A stretch of DNA of 64,000 nt from Nocardiopsis_B mangrovi (GTDB lineage Bacteria; Actinomycetota; Actinomycetes; Streptosporangiales; Streptosporangiaceae): NCBI RefSeq assembly GCF_042653925.1, contig NZ_JBHSFQ010000018.1:1-64000 (forward strand), read 5' to 3'. The notes under the pieces were generated by a model. The model saw only the letters and a program-made list of their open reading frames with translations. It ran no database searches and had not been told where the DNA came from. Both the position numbers and the translations under genes were made by a program. This document shows positions 1-9,354 of this stretch, in pieces; positions within the stretch are counted from its first letter, which is position 1; each line of letters begins with the position of its first letter.

Positions 1-2
1 TG

Positions 3-1448
3 TGGGAACAGGCCAGCGGCATGAGCGCCCACCTCACCACAGCCGACATCTCCCGCATCCAACGCTCCGGATACCACCGCATCACCAACGACCACGGCAT
101 GAGAATGCTCGACGCCGCACTCACCGGAGCAGAACCCTTCGTCCTCCCCCTGCCCATCGACGCCCGCGCCCTGGCCGCCGTCGGCGGGGTCCCCGCCCCA
201 TTGCGCGGGCTCGTGGCTCCCGCGCGCCGCGCGGTCGCGGGCACGCCCGCCGCCGCCACGACCGGGTCCGCCCTCGAAGAACGCCTCGCGGGGCTGACGG
301 AGGCGGAGCAGGCGGCCGAGCTCACGGCGATGGTGCGGGGGAGCGCGGCGCGGGTGATCGGCTACTCCGATCCGGACGCCGTCCAGCCGGACCAGAACTT
401 CCTGGAGACCGGCTTCGACTCACTGACCGCGATGGAGCTGCGCAACGTCCTGAACAAGGCCACGGGGCTGCGGATGCCGGCGACCGCGGTCTTCGACTCG
501 GGCACCCCGGCCGCCCTCGCGCGATTCATAGCGGACGAGCTCACCCTGTCCCCAGGAGCCGGGGGCGGCGCCCCGTCCCGGGCCGCCGCGTCGAGCGGGG
601 GCGGCTCACTCGCCGCGCTCGTACACGAGGCCGCGCCCGCCGGCAAGCTGTACGAAGGGCTGGAGATGCTGGAGGCGGCGGCCAGGCTCCGGCCGTCCTT
701 CGCGGCGCTGGAAGAGGTGCACACGGACTACCCGCCGTTGACCCTGGCCGGTGGACCCGCGGAAACGAAGCTGTTCTGCTTCAGCACCCCGATGGCGCTG
801 GGCGGCGCGGCCCAGTTCGCCCGCCTCGCGACGCACTTCCAGGGGGTGCGCGACCTCTACGCCCTCCAGGTTCCCGGCTACGCACAGGACGACGCCCTGC
901 CGGAGACCGTCGACGTCATCGTGCGGATGTGGGCGGAATCCATCCGCGAGGCGGCCGGCTCCGACCCGTTCGTGCTGCTCGGCTACTGCGGCGGAGGCAA
1001 CTTCGCGCACGCCGCCGCCGCCTACCTGGAAGGGCGGGGGGTGCGCCCCGAAGGGCTGGTCCTGCTCGACACCTTCCTGCCGGACAGCGACGTCATCGGC
1101 GAGCTGGGCGGGCAGATGCTCGACGGGATGTTCGAGCGGGAGGAGACCTTCGGGCCCTTCAGCGACGCGAGGATGAGCGCCATGGGGCGCTACTACCGGC
1201 TCTTCCGGGAGACCGAGGTGGCCGACATCACGACCCCGGTGCTCTTCCTGCGGCCCGACACCCCCCTGCCCGGGCCGGACGGCACGAGGTCGCGGACCGG
1301 TGACTGGCGTTCGTCCTGGCATAGGGACCACGAGCTCGGGGAGGTGCGGGGCGACCACCTCACCATGCTGGAGGGGGAGTCGGCGTCCATGGCGGGCGCG
1401 ATCGAAGCCTGGCTGAAGGCGTTCGACGAACGCGCGGAGGGCGCCTGA
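3..1448 (+). CDS. Type I modular polyketide synthase, C-terminal end (KR tail, ACP, thioesterase), partial
   Basis: This is the last part of a modular PKS; the reading frame is open to the left edge, so the ATG at 21 is internal. The first ~70 residues look like the end of a ketoreductase domain and its linker (WEQASGM near the edge). An acyl carrier protein follows, with the phosphopantetheine serine in GFDSLTAMEL (codon 420-422). The rest is a thioesterase that should release the finished chain as a macrolactone or free acid. Its nucleophile elbow is GYCGGG, so the residue usually Ser is Cys (codon 987-989). The other triad members are likely Asp in VLLDTF and His in RGDHLTMLEG. A terminal TE means this protein carries the final module. 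The adjacent exporter, methyltransferase and LAL regulator fit a cluster border. Product unknown. Confidence 0.93.
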   Translation, partial: WEQASGMSAHLTTADISRIQRSGYHRITNDHGMRMLDAALTGAEPFVLPLPIDARALAAVGGVPAPLRGLVAPARRAVAGTPAAATTGSALEERLAGLTEAEQAAELTAMVRGSAARVIGYSDPDAVQPDQNFLETGFDSLTAMELRNVLNKATGLRMPATAVFDSGTPAALARFIADELTLSPGAGGGAPSRAAASSGGGSLAALVHEAAPAGKLYEGLEMLEAAARLRPSFAALEEVHTDYPPLTLAGGPAETKLFCFSTPMALGGAAQFARLATHFQGVRDLYALQVPGYAQDDALPETVDVIVRMWAESIREAAGSDPFVLLGYCGGGNFAHAAAAYLEGRGVRPEGLVLLDTFLPDSDVIGELGGQMLDGMFEREETFGPFSDARMSAMGRYYRLFRETEVADITTPVLFLRPDTPLPGPDGTRSRTGDWRSSWHRDHELGEVRGDHLTMLEGESASMAGAIEAWLKAFDERAEGA

Positions 1449-1460
1449 CCTGAGAACCTT

Positions 1461-1496
1461 CCGGGGTGCGGCGTGGGAGCCGGCGCCGCGCCCCGG
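1461..1496. terminator. Hairpin between convergent PKS and TetR genes
   Basis: A 13-bp GC-rich stem (1461-1473 with 1484-1496, one G-T pair) and a 10-nt loop lies 12 bp after the PKS stop and just before the end of the convergent regulator gene. It probably serves as a bidirectional terminator. There is no T tract, as is common in actinomycetes. Confidence 0.55.
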
Positions 1497-1502
1497 GACG
1501 GG

Positions 1503-2462
1503 TCACCAGCGGTCGCGGCCGAGGGCCCCGCCCAGGGGCGGCTCGTCGGGGGAGCGCGCCGCCCGGCCATCGACGAAGACCGCGAACCCGTCGAGGAGCC
1601 GCCGCAGGCCGAACTCGAAGATCTCTTCGAGATCGGCGATCTCGTCCGGGTTGTTGCGCAGCGCGGCCTGCCGCGGGTAGTTCTCGGTCCCCAGCTCCTC
1701 CAGCACCGCCGGGACCTTGACCGCGCGCCACTGGCTCAGGGGGACGCCGCCGCGGCGGTCGGTCGCGATCTCGCTCACCCGCAGCAGCGCCAGCCCCTGG
1801 ATCAGGCCGCTCAGGCTCAGGTACACGCGGTGCGCCGTGGCGGGGTCCAGCCCCAGGCCGTCCAGCGCGCCCAGCCCCCGCTCGACGCCGGCGAGCACCC
1901 CGGGGACGAGCGGGGGCTGCACCGTGGCGATCACCTCCAGGACCCACGGATGGGTCGAGTAGAGGGACCACTCCCAGCGGGCCGAGGCTTCGAGCTCCGC
2001 CCGCCAGCTGCGGGGGGCGGTCTCCTCCGCCCCCTCCGTGTCCTCGCTGAACACGGTCTCGACCATCAGGTCGATCAGCTCGTCCTTGCCGTCGATGTAG
2101 TGGTACAGCGACATCACGTTGGCGTCGAGCTCGCGTGCGATGTGGCGCATGGACAGCGCCTCCAGGCCCTCGGTGTCCGCGATGCGGACCGCTGCGCGGA
2201 CGATCACCTCGCGGGACAGCGTGCTGCCCGCCCGCGGGGAATCGGCGGAGCCCTCTTCGGCGGGCTCTTGTTCCGGGGGCGCGGCGCCGGTGTCCGCGGC
2301 GACCGGTCCGCCGCCCTGCCGTGCGCCCGAGCCCCCCGCCTCGGCGCGCGCCCGGACGCGTTCCCGATGGGCCCGGGCCTGGCAGGCGCGGGAGCAGTAG
2401 CGGGGCCTTCGCCCGCGGGGCGGGATCGTGAGCTCCCTTCCGCACTGGACGCACTTCGGCAT
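1503..2462 (-). CDS. TetR/AcrR-family repressor with N-terminal Cys-rich zinc-ribbon-like segment
   Basis: The protein has 319 residues. Residues 1-40 carry CxxC and CSxxC pairs (KCVQCGREL, RYCSRACQAR), resembling a short zinc ribbon placed before a conventional TetR helix-turn-helix (about 80-130, with AVRIADTEGLEALSMRHIA and NVMSLYHYIDGKDEL). The C-terminal half resembles the tetracycline-repressor-type ligand domain. It is divergent from the DHA2 exporter, and the shared upstream region has four copies of GTGATGAAA, one inverted. The likely role is ligand-relieved repression of the exporter and of itself, as usual for TetR/exporter pairs. The role of the Cys-rich head (metal or redox sensing, extra DNA contact) is inference. 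Confidence 0.85.
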   Translation of the reverse strand: MPKCVQCGRELTIPPRGRRPRYCSRACQARAHRERVRARAEAGGSGARQGGGPVAADTGAAPPEQEPAEEGSADSPRAGSTLSREVIVRAAVRIADTEGLEALSMRHIARELDANVMSLYHYIDGKDELIDLMVETVFSEDTEGAEETAPRSWRAELEASARWEWSLYSTHPWVLEVIATVQPPLVPGVLAGVERGLGALDGLGLDPATAHRVYLSLSGLIQGLALLRVSEIATDRRGGVPLSQWRAVKVPAVLEELGTENYPRQAALRNNPDEIADLEEIFEFGLRRLLDGFAVFVDGRAARSPDEPPLGGALGRDRW

Positions 2463-2475
2463 TCGACGGCTCTCT

Positions 2476-2558
2476 TTTCATCACGATCATCGGGTTGTGA
2501 TGAAATACTAACACGCCGGTTGTGTGATGAAACAGGGGGTGTGTGGGTCGTGATGAAA
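2476..2558. promoter_or_regulatory. Repeated GTGATGAAA operator array
   Basis: TTTCATCAC at 2476-2484 is the inverted partner of GTGATGAAA at 2497-2505. Two further direct copies lie at 2524-2532 and 2550-2558, about 26-27 bp apart. The array starts 14 bp upstream of the TetR start and precedes the exporter at 2727, so it is the best candidate operator for that repressor. Confidence 0.6.
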
Positions 2559-2726
2559 TTTTTCTTCGTCGAAGTTTTGGGGCGTGTCGACTCGAAGAAT
2601 TCGCAGCTGACATGGATTTTCGGGTCGACGTGGTCGTGTGATCACCGCTCGTGCGGCCAATCGTCACAAGATTCTTATGGTGTAATGATGTGAGTCGAAT
2701 ACACAGTAAGAGAGAGGAAGTGTCCG

Positions 2727-4292
2727 ATGACTGTCGCCCCCAGCGACGCCAAGGCGGGCTGGAAGGAATGGGTCGGCCTCGCCGTCCTGATGCTGCCCGT
2801 CCTGCTGATCTCCATCACGGTGACGGTGCTGTTCTTCGCGCTGCCGTCGCTGACCGCCGAGCTGAGTCCGAGCGGCGCTCAGCAGTTGTGGATTGTCGAC
2901 ATCTACGCTTTTCTGCTTGCCGGATTGCTGATCCCCATGGGCAACCTCGGCGACCGGATCGGACGGCGGCGGCTGCTGCTCATGGGCGCGGTGGCGTTCG
3001 GGATCACCTCCGGCGTCGCGGCCTACGCCCCCAACGCCGAACTGCTCATCGCCGCCCGCGGCCTCCAGGGCGCGGCGGCGGCGACCCTGATGCCCCCCAC
3101 CCTCGCCCTCATCCGGGCCATGTTCACCAACGCGCGGCAGCTGCAGATGGCCATCGCGCTGTGGGCCGCGGTGTTCACCGTCGGCAGCGTGATCGGGCCG
3201 ATCATCGGCGGCTGGATGCTCGAATACTTCTGGTGGGGTTCGGTCTTCCTGATCAACGTGCCGATCATGGTCCTGCTGCTGGTGCTCGGCCCGTTCCTGC
3301 TGCCGGAGTACCGCGACCCCGAGCCCGGCGGCTTCGACATCCTCAGCGCCGCGCTGATCCTCATGGCGGCCCTCCCCATCGTCTTCGCCGTGAAGCAGGG
3401 CGCGGCCCAGGACTACTCCGCGCCGATGTGGATCGCCGCCGTGCTCGGCATCGTCTTCGTGGTGCTGTTCCTGCGCAGGCAGAAGCGCCTGGCCGACCCC
3501 ATGCTCGATCTGGCGCTGTTCCGCGACCGCGCGTTCAGCGTCGCCCTGATCACCGCGACCCTGGCGGTGTTCGCCCTGGTCGGGACGTTCTACTTCATCA
3601 CCCAGTACCTGATGTCGGTGCTGGACATGCGGCCGCTGCTGGCGGGCCTGATGACCCTGCCGACCGCCGTGAGCTCGGTGGCCGGCTCGCTCCTCGGCGC
3701 GGCCCTCACCCGGTGGTTCCGGCCCGGCAACATCATGGGATTCGGCATGATCAGCGGGGCCGTCGGCTTCGGTGTGATCTCGCTGCTCGGTACCACCGCC
3801 AACCTCCCGTTGCTGTTCCTGGGGCTGTTCCTGCTCGGGTGGGGGATCGGTTCGGTCAACGCCCTGGCGTCGAACCTGGTGGTCGCGGCGGCCCCGCCCG
3901 AGAAGGCGGGCTCGGCCTCCGGCCTGTTCGAGTCCTCCACCGAGTTCGGCCAGGCCCTGGGGGCGGCGATCCTCGGCAGCATCGGGGTGGCCGTCTTCCG
4001 CCTCACGCTCGCCGGCGACCTCCCGTCCGGCCTGACCGGCGAGCAGGCGGACGCGGCGAACGAGACGCTCGGCGGGGCCCTCGCGATCGCGGCCGACCTC
4101 CCCGGCCCGATCGGCGGGGCACTGGCCACTGCGGCACGCGAGGCATATGTCGGCGGGATGCAGACCGCGGCCATCGCCGGTGCCGTCGTCATGGTGATCA
4201 TGGGCGTCCTGGCGTTCATCCACCTCCGCAACGCGAGGATCGAGGAGGAGCCGGCCGGCTCCGCCGAGTCCGCCCCGGAACCGGTGAAGTGA
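2727..4292 (+). CDS. DHA2-family (14-TM) MFS drug/metabolite exporter
   Basis: The 521-residue protein is almost entirely hydrophobic segments and matches the QacA/SmvA-type proton antiporters. The motif-A loop GNLGDRIGRRRLLL lies after the second helix, and the motif-C-like region around VIGPIIGGW is characteristic of antiporters. The start at 2727 follows AGAGAGGAAG. It is divergent from the TetR gene and next to a PKS, so the polyketide or a related toxic compound is the likely substrate. Substrate specificity cannot be read from the sequence. Confidence 0.88.
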   Translation: MTVAPSDAKAGWKEWVGLAVLMLPVLLISITVTVLFFALPSLTAELSPSGAQQLWIVDIYAFLLAGLLIPMGNLGDRIGRRRLLLMGAVAFGITSGVAAYAPNAELLIAARGLQGAAAATLMPPTLALIRAMFTNARQLQMAIALWAAVFTVGSVIGPIIGGWMLEYFWWGSVFLINVPIMVLLLVLGPFLLPEYRDPEPGGFDILSAALILMAALPIVFAVKQGAAQDYSAPMWIAAVLGIVFVVLFLRRQKRLADPMLDLALFRDRAFSVALITATLAVFALVGTFYFITQYLMSVLDMRPLLAGLMTLPTAVSSVAGSLLGAALTRWFRPGNIMGFGMISGAVGFGVISLLGTTANLPLLFLGLFLLGWGIGSVNALASNLVVAAAPPEKAGSASGLFESSTEFGQALGAAILGSIGVAVFRLTLAGDLPSGLTGEQADAANETLGGALAIAADLPGPIGGALATAAREAYVGGMQTAAIAGAVVMVIMGVLAFIHLRNARIEEEPAGSAESAPEPVK

Positions 4293-4311
4293 CCCGCGGC
4301 CCAGTGGTCGC

Positions 4312-4341
4312 CTAAGAGGGGTGGAATGGGCACCCCCTTAG
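4312..4341 (+). terminator. Hairpin after the exporter gene
   Basis: CTAAG-A-GGGGTG (4312-4323) pairs with CACCCCCTTAG (4331-4341), leaving one bulged A and a 7-nt loop, 19 bp after the exporter stop. A second hairpin (CCCTCG 4398-4403 with CGAGGG 4411-4416) follows. There is no poly-T. Probable terminator, or a leader structure of the downstream methyltransferase. Confidence 0.4.
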
Positions 4342-4523
4342 TTAGGGGCTTCGCACCATTGCCTGGATGAAGAGGTCCGGGGGAACCTGTAATAGGGCCC
4401 TCGGACCTCGCGAGGGTAAGTTCGCCGAAAACGGCGCGCGCCGGCTCCGCGGCTGAAAAAATGTCGCGTGTACCGATATCCGGCGTCGATTCCGCGTTCA
4501 AGATCTGAAGGGAAGTCGGAAAC

Positions 4524-5366
4524 ATGCACGACAATAGCCTTCAAGCCGTCGCGAGCGTCCAGGCCGATGATGTGATCGCACGGGGCGGCCGGGCCGCCGA
4601 AGCGCTGAAGACCGCACACGCGGTCGCGGCCGACGACGACTACACCACCCATGACGAGCAGCTCTCCGTCCTGCTGGCCGCCGAGGCCAGTATCTGCGGG
4701 GCGTCGAGGATCCTCGAGGTCGGCGGCTCCTGTGGGAGCCTGCTCACCACCATCGCCAAGGGGTTCGGCTGCCACGGCGAGGCCGTGTTCACCAATGGGG
4801 GATATGTGAAGTTCGCGCAAGAGGCGAACACCCACCATAGGAACCGGCTGAACATCGATTTCCGCGAGGCATCGGTGATGCGGCTGCCTTATGAGTCGGA
4901 GAGTTTCACCCACGTGGTCAGCCGCGACGCGATGCACAATGTCCCCGACACCCGCCGCAGCCACGCCGAGATCCACCGGGTCTTGAAGCCCGGGGGCGTA
5001 TTCGCCTTCACCGAGTTCTTCCAGGGCGACGGGGAGATCAGTGAATCCACCCGGAGAAACGTCTACGACCGGCTCGGCTGGAACGGCGGCTATTCGCTGG
5101 ACGAATACCGCGCGGCCCTGGAGCGCGCCGGGTTCGAGGTCGTCCTGGTACGCAGCCTGAACGGCAGGCTGGCCCGGATGTTCAAGGAGAACGCGCAGGC
5201 GGCGCGGGACCGCGCGGAGAAGACCGGGAACGATGCCGCCCGGACCGCGATGCTGGGTTTCGCAGCTTCCTGCGACGCGGTCCGGGCGGCGGTCGACAAC
5301 GGCGAGTTCGGCTGGGCGAGTTTCGTCACCCACAGGGCGGACACGGTCGCGGGCGCCACCGCGTGA
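4524..5366 (+). CDS. SAM-dependent class I methyltransferase
   Basis: The 280-residue protein has the Rossmann methyltransferase core. Motif I is RILEVGGSCGSLLTTIA, a slightly unusual version of ExGxGxG with Ser-Cys in the glycine turn. The post-I region is followed by the acidic/aromatic loop FTHVVSRDAMHNVPD and the motif III-like LKPGGVFAFTEFF. GYSLDEYRAALERAGF is the usual C-terminal helix-strand seen in Methyltransf_11 small-molecule enzymes. The start follows GAAGGGAAG. It faces the LAL regulator with a 12-bp gap between stops, and probably methylates the polyketide or a tailoring sugar. The acceptor atom (O, C or N) cannot be told. Confidence 0.85.
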   Translation: MHDNSLQAVASVQADDVIARGGRAAEALKTAHAVAADDDYTTHDEQLSVLLAAEASICGASRILEVGGSCGSLLTTIAKGFGCHGEAVFTNGGYVKFAQEANTHHRNRLNIDFREASVMRLPYESESFTHVVSRDAMHNVPDTRRSHAEIHRVLKPGGVFAFTEFFQGDGEISESTRRNVYDRLGWNGGYSLDEYRAALERAGFEVVLVRSLNGRLARMFKENAQAARDRAEKTGNDAARTAMLGFAASCDAVRAAVDNGEFGWASFVTHRADTVAGATA

Positions 5367-5378
5367 TCCCGTCCCCGG

Positions 5379-8216
5379 TCAGCCGGCCACGGATGCCGAG
5401 CCGGTGATCCGCCGCGGATCGCCGCCGGCGATCGCCTTGCTCGCCGCTCTGAGCTCTTTCGCCGAGTACAGCAGGGGGAGGTCGTCCCTGCCGTTGACGT
5501 TGAGCTTGCGGTAGATCCGGGTGAGGTGCTGTTCCACGGTGCTCACCGTGATGTGCGCCTTCTTGGAGATCTCCCGGTTCGTGTACCCGAGCGCCGCCAT
5601 CGACGCCACCCGGTACTCGGCCGGGCTCAGTGTGCTCCGGGCGTTGGGGCCCGTCGGCGCCGCGAACCCCTTCTCGAACGCGTCGGCGATCTCCTTGCGC
5701 AGCGGCTCGGCGTGGAACTGCTCGCTGAGGCTGTCGGCCTGCTGGCCGATCAGCCGGGCCTTGACGGTCTCGCCCAGGGTCGCGAGGGAATTGCTCAGGC
5801 GGGCCAGCGCGTGTGCCAACTCCAGGCTGTGGCCGCCCTCTTGGAAGAGGTCGATCGCCTCGCGCAGCAGCGCCGGGCGGTGCCGGAGCTCCTTGGTGGA
5901 GGCGAGCACCATGAGGGCGAACCCGCGGATCCGGGGGGAGTCGCTGTGCGGGTGGGCGTAGTGCATGTCCAGGAGCTTGCGCGCCCGGGTGTCCTCCTTC
6001 AGGACGACCGACACCCCGGCCGCGCCCAGGCGCCAGGGGACCAGCAGCGGGGTGTCGACCTCCCACGACCGCATCAGCGATCCGCACTTCATGAAGTCGC
6101 CGAGCCCGGTGTGCGGCTGGCCGACGCTGACGTGGTAGCGCCCCCGCGCCGCAAGGTAGTGCAGGCCGTACCGCGTTTGGAGAGCGCTCTCAGGCAGCGG
6201 ATGCCGAAGGTACTGCTCGGCTTCCTCGAACTCGCCCATCTCGGTGTGGGCTTCGATCAGGGTGGCGAGCGGCAGGGCCGCGAGCACCCCGAGGCTCCGC
6301 TGCGGAAGGGTGTCGAGCGCGATCCGCGCGTACTTGACGGCCTCGAGCAGGGTGCCCCTGCGTTCGGCGATGTGCGCGCGGAAGGCCGCCAGAGCGCTGA
6401 CCCAGGTGGGGGAGCCGCGGCGTTGCGCCAGCGTGAACAGCGCTTCGGCGAGGTCCGCCGCCTGGTCGGTGCGGTCGGAGTAGACGAGGCAGAACAGGGC
6501 CGCTTCGACCGGTTCGATGTTGCAGCCTTCGAGCTGGACCGAGTGCAGCACTTTCTCGGCGGTCTTCAGCGCTCCCTCGTTCACCGTGTTCTGGAGGGTG
6601 GTGGTGAGCGTCATGACCGCTTTGCCGTACAGCCCGGTCAGCAGGAAGTCGTTGCCGTCGCCCAGGGGGGACGGGCGGTAGCTGCCGGTCAGCCGGTGCA
6701 GGACCGGCGGGTGGGTGGCGGCCAGCCAGTGCTCCGCGGCGAGCCGCCACACGGCGGCGTCGCCGCCCTCGCTCTCCTGCTCGGCCTCGGCCTGCTGGAG
6801 TAGGGCGTGCAGGGCCATGGCCTCGTCGTTCTGGCCGTGCCAGAGCATGCACATGAGCAGCCAGTGGATGTCGCCGCCGTGCAGCCGGCCGTCGCGGGCG
6901 GCTTGGAGCAGCATGGGGGTGTAGGGGACGGCGGAGGCCGGGTTGATCCGCCATTCGGCTTTGGCCAGTGCCAAGGTGAGCGAGACGCGCTCGTCGCCCG
7001 AGCTGAGCAGGACGGCGTGCCGCAGGTAGCGCACCGCGAGCTCGTATTCGCTCGTGCTCAGCGCCTGGTCGGCCGCCTCGCGCAGGACGTCCATGGTCCA
7101 CGGGGCGTTGAGCGTGGCGTCGTCGAGGATGTGCCCGGCGATCACGGTGGCCTGTATGCCTCTCGCGTGCAGTACCTGTGCCGCGCGGCCGTTCAGTTCG
7201 CGGTGGAGTTCGGGTTCGATGGAGTCGAGGACCGCGGCTTTCGCGGCGGGGTGGCGGAACCCGTCCGGGCCGAAAAGGCCGACCGCTGTGAGCCAGTCGA
7301 GGGTGCCGGTGACCGTTTCCTGTTTGATGTAGAGCATGTCGGCCAGCAACGCGGGCGACGCGAAGGTGTCGAGTACCGCGGTGGCGTGAACGATTCGCAA
7401 TGTGGTCGGGCCGATGCGGCGGAGAAGCGTCCGGATCGAGCCGGAGAACCCGTCGGCCGCCACCAGCCCGCCGGGAGCGCCCGCGGCGTTGCGCTGGTCA
7501 TCGATCAGGGAGTGGGCGAGGAGCGCGTTTCCGCCGCTGACCCGGTGGATCTCCTCGACGACCGGGGGCTCCGTGTCGATGCCGAGGTGGCGCCGGGCGA
7601 TCCCGGAGATCATGTCCAGGGAATACGGCGTGATCCGCATGCGGTGGCAATTCGGGTGGTACATCAAATCCGTCTGGATACGGAATGGAACCCCGTTCGG
7701 TCCTTCGTTGGACGTGAACACCATCAGGATGTTCTCGGTGTGGATTCGGTTGATGAAATGTAAGAGAATTTCAAATGATATTGAATCCGCGTAATGGACG
7801 TCATCGACCGTGATGAGGACGGTGCCCTGTCTGGCGCGGTTCGTGATGAGTTCCCACAGCCCCTGGGTGACTCCGATCCAGTTGAGGTCGTCGGGCTTGA
7901 TCCCGTCGGGGGCGGCGCTGAATGCGGCCTCATGGAGTATCTTCAGCGTGCTCGGGATCTCACCGAGCACCCCCCCGAGCGCTTGCAGGATCTGATGGAC
8001 GACCCCCAATGAGATGTTCTGCTCGTTTCGCAGGCACGTGGCACTCAGGTGGGTGACACCTGATTTCGTGGCCGCGCCGGCGAAGGAGTGGAGCGTCTGT
8101 GTCTTGCCAAACCCCGCTGGCCCGGTTATCAGCGCGGCCCCCCCTCGCCCCTGCTCACTTGTGGCGAGCATGGAGGTGAGGACCTTAATCTCGGATTCGC
8201 GTTCGGCGAACTGCAT
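5379..8216 (-). CDS. LAL-type (large ATP-binding LuxR) transcriptional activator, TTA-containing
   Basis: I take the ATG at 8216, which follows GGCGAAGGGAAG, giving 945 residues; an in-frame ATG 14 codons upstream lacks a good ribosome site. The N-terminus has Walker A GPAGFGKT (32-39) and Walker B VLITVDDVHYAD (about 133-144). A long helical TPR-like middle follows, and a LuxR helix-turn-helix ends the protein (LSPAEYRVASMAALGYTNRE to RIYRKLNV, about 863-915). LAL proteins are typical pathway-specific activators of modular PKS clusters. Leu152 is encoded by TTA (7761-7763 on the minus strand), so expression should need the bldA tRNA. The 1.1-kb upstream gap may hold its promoter. Confidence 0.92.
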   Translation of the reverse strand: MQFAERESEIKVLTSMLATSEQGRGGAALITGPAGFGKTQTLHSFAGAATKSGVTHLSATCLRNEQNISLGVVHQILQALGGVLGEIPSTLKILHEAAFSAAPDGIKPDDLNWIGVTQGLWELITNRARQGTVLITVDDVHYADSISFEILLHFINRIHTENILMVFTSNEGPNGVPFRIQTDLMYHPNCHRMRITPYSLDMISGIARRHLGIDTEPPVVEEIHRVSGGNALLAHSLIDDQRNAAGAPGGLVAADGFSGSIRTLLRRIGPTTLRIVHATAVLDTFASPALLADMLYIKQETVTGTLDWLTAVGLFGPDGFRHPAAKAAVLDSIEPELHRELNGRAAQVLHARGIQATVIAGHILDDATLNAPWTMDVLREAADQALSTSEYELAVRYLRHAVLLSSGDERVSLTLALAKAEWRINPASAVPYTPMLLQAARDGRLHGGDIHWLLMCMLWHGQNDEAMALHALLQQAEAEQESEGGDAAVWRLAAEHWLAATHPPVLHRLTGSYRPSPLGDGNDFLLTGLYGKAVMTLTTTLQNTVNEGALKTAEKVLHSVQLEGCNIEPVEAALFCLVYSDRTDQAADLAEALFTLAQRRGSPTWVSALAAFRAHIAERRGTLLEAVKYARIALDTLPQRSLGVLAALPLATLIEAHTEMGEFEEAEQYLRHPLPESALQTRYGLHYLAARGRYHVSVGQPHTGLGDFMKCGSLMRSWEVDTPLLVPWRLGAAGVSVVLKEDTRARKLLDMHYAHPHSDSPRIRGFALMVLASTKELRHRPALLREAIDLFQEGGHSLELAHALARLSNSLATLGETVKARLIGQQADSLSEQFHAEPLRKEIADAFEKGFAAPTGPNARSTLSPAEYRVASMAALGYTNREISKKAHITVSTVEQHLTRIYRKLNVNGRDDLPLLYSAKELRAASKAIAGGDPRRITGSASVAG

Positions 8217-9354
8217 TGACTTCCCTTCGCCTTTGTGACCGTGGAGGAAGCTCTGCAAGGAAGCAGGCAGGGGAGAACAAGCCCGTGTCGTCCCCGAAAT
8301 CTATCTCGGACAGGGATGAAGGCGCTGGCGGCGGGTATCCGAAACGGACCTCGTGGGTCCGGGATAATTGGCACACGCCGTCGGTCTCTTCCCTGCCTTA
8401 TAATGTGGACTCCTTCTTCACGCCAATGTGGGTCCATGGCGGACCCACACGGTGACCTGATTCTTTTTTGACTTCGCCCGGCAGGTCCGCTCGGGAGGGC
8501 GGGATCGCGGGATCCGGCCTATCACAGGGCGGCATCGGGAGGCCGGCGAGCCCCCGCTCGGCCTCGTCCTCCGGGTGGGGGTCCGGAGGGGGTGTGCTCG
8601 GCATTCACGTCGGCCGCCCTGTTAGTCGCAGTAGTGGGGGATGGGCGGTGCTACGGATGCCCGGAGGCCGTATGCGGCCGCGTTCGCCTGCACGGACTCG
8701 ACGTTGTCACGGCATCATCCAGACGTGAGACGAAGTGGTTACTTTCGGTTATCTTTCGACTCGCAATCACCTGAATCTAACTCATGAGGTCAACCTTACT
8801 CAGATGATCGCGTTTCGGAAATAGGATAACGGATCAAGAAAGATTCGGGCATCGCCGAACGCCGTGTCTCCGTCGGGAAGATCGTTGAATGTGGTTCAGT
8901 TAGGCAGGTTTCCGGTGGTAGTCGATGCGGGATGGTCGGCCCCCTCCTCCCCGGGGCGTCCGCGGGTTTTGTCGGTTGTGACGTGCGTCGGCTGATGTTC
9001 ACGGTGTTTTCAACGCCCCACGATAAGCGCCGGAGGGCCGCATCGGGCAGACCCGAAATCCGGATCCACCGGATCACACCGCGGAACGGATCGGGAGAAG
9101 GCGGCGTTCCCGCTGTTCACCCCGTTGGATCGGTCGCAGGGCGCCCTGCGCGCGCAGCCCGGCGGTGCCGCGGATCCCCGATCAGGAGCGGCGGCCGCGG
9201 CGTGCTCCGGGCCATAGGGGTCGTTTAGGGGTACCCCGATCTCGCGCCTCGCCATAGCGTCCCTGGCAGGAATGCTGCGAATACAACGGGGGCAGTCGGT
9301 GTTATCAGCTGACCACTATCAGTGTGAACACGGTATTGACGGCGAGGCGCCGCG
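8217..9354. other. 1.1-kb divergent non-coding gap
   Basis: No convincing gene on either strand. Short open frames here lack ribosome sites and coding character. The stretch around 8730-8910 is clearly less GC-rich than its surroundings and includes a near-tandem repeat, GGTTACTTTC (8737-8746) then GGTTATCTTTC (8747-8757). It probably contains the promoters of the LAL gene (leftward) and of the acyl-transfer operon (rightward). Confidence 0.5.

Noticed and set aside
8796..9077. 93-codon leftward frame in the 1.1-kb gap
   Set aside because: No ribosome site, no domain, composition unlike neighbouring genes.
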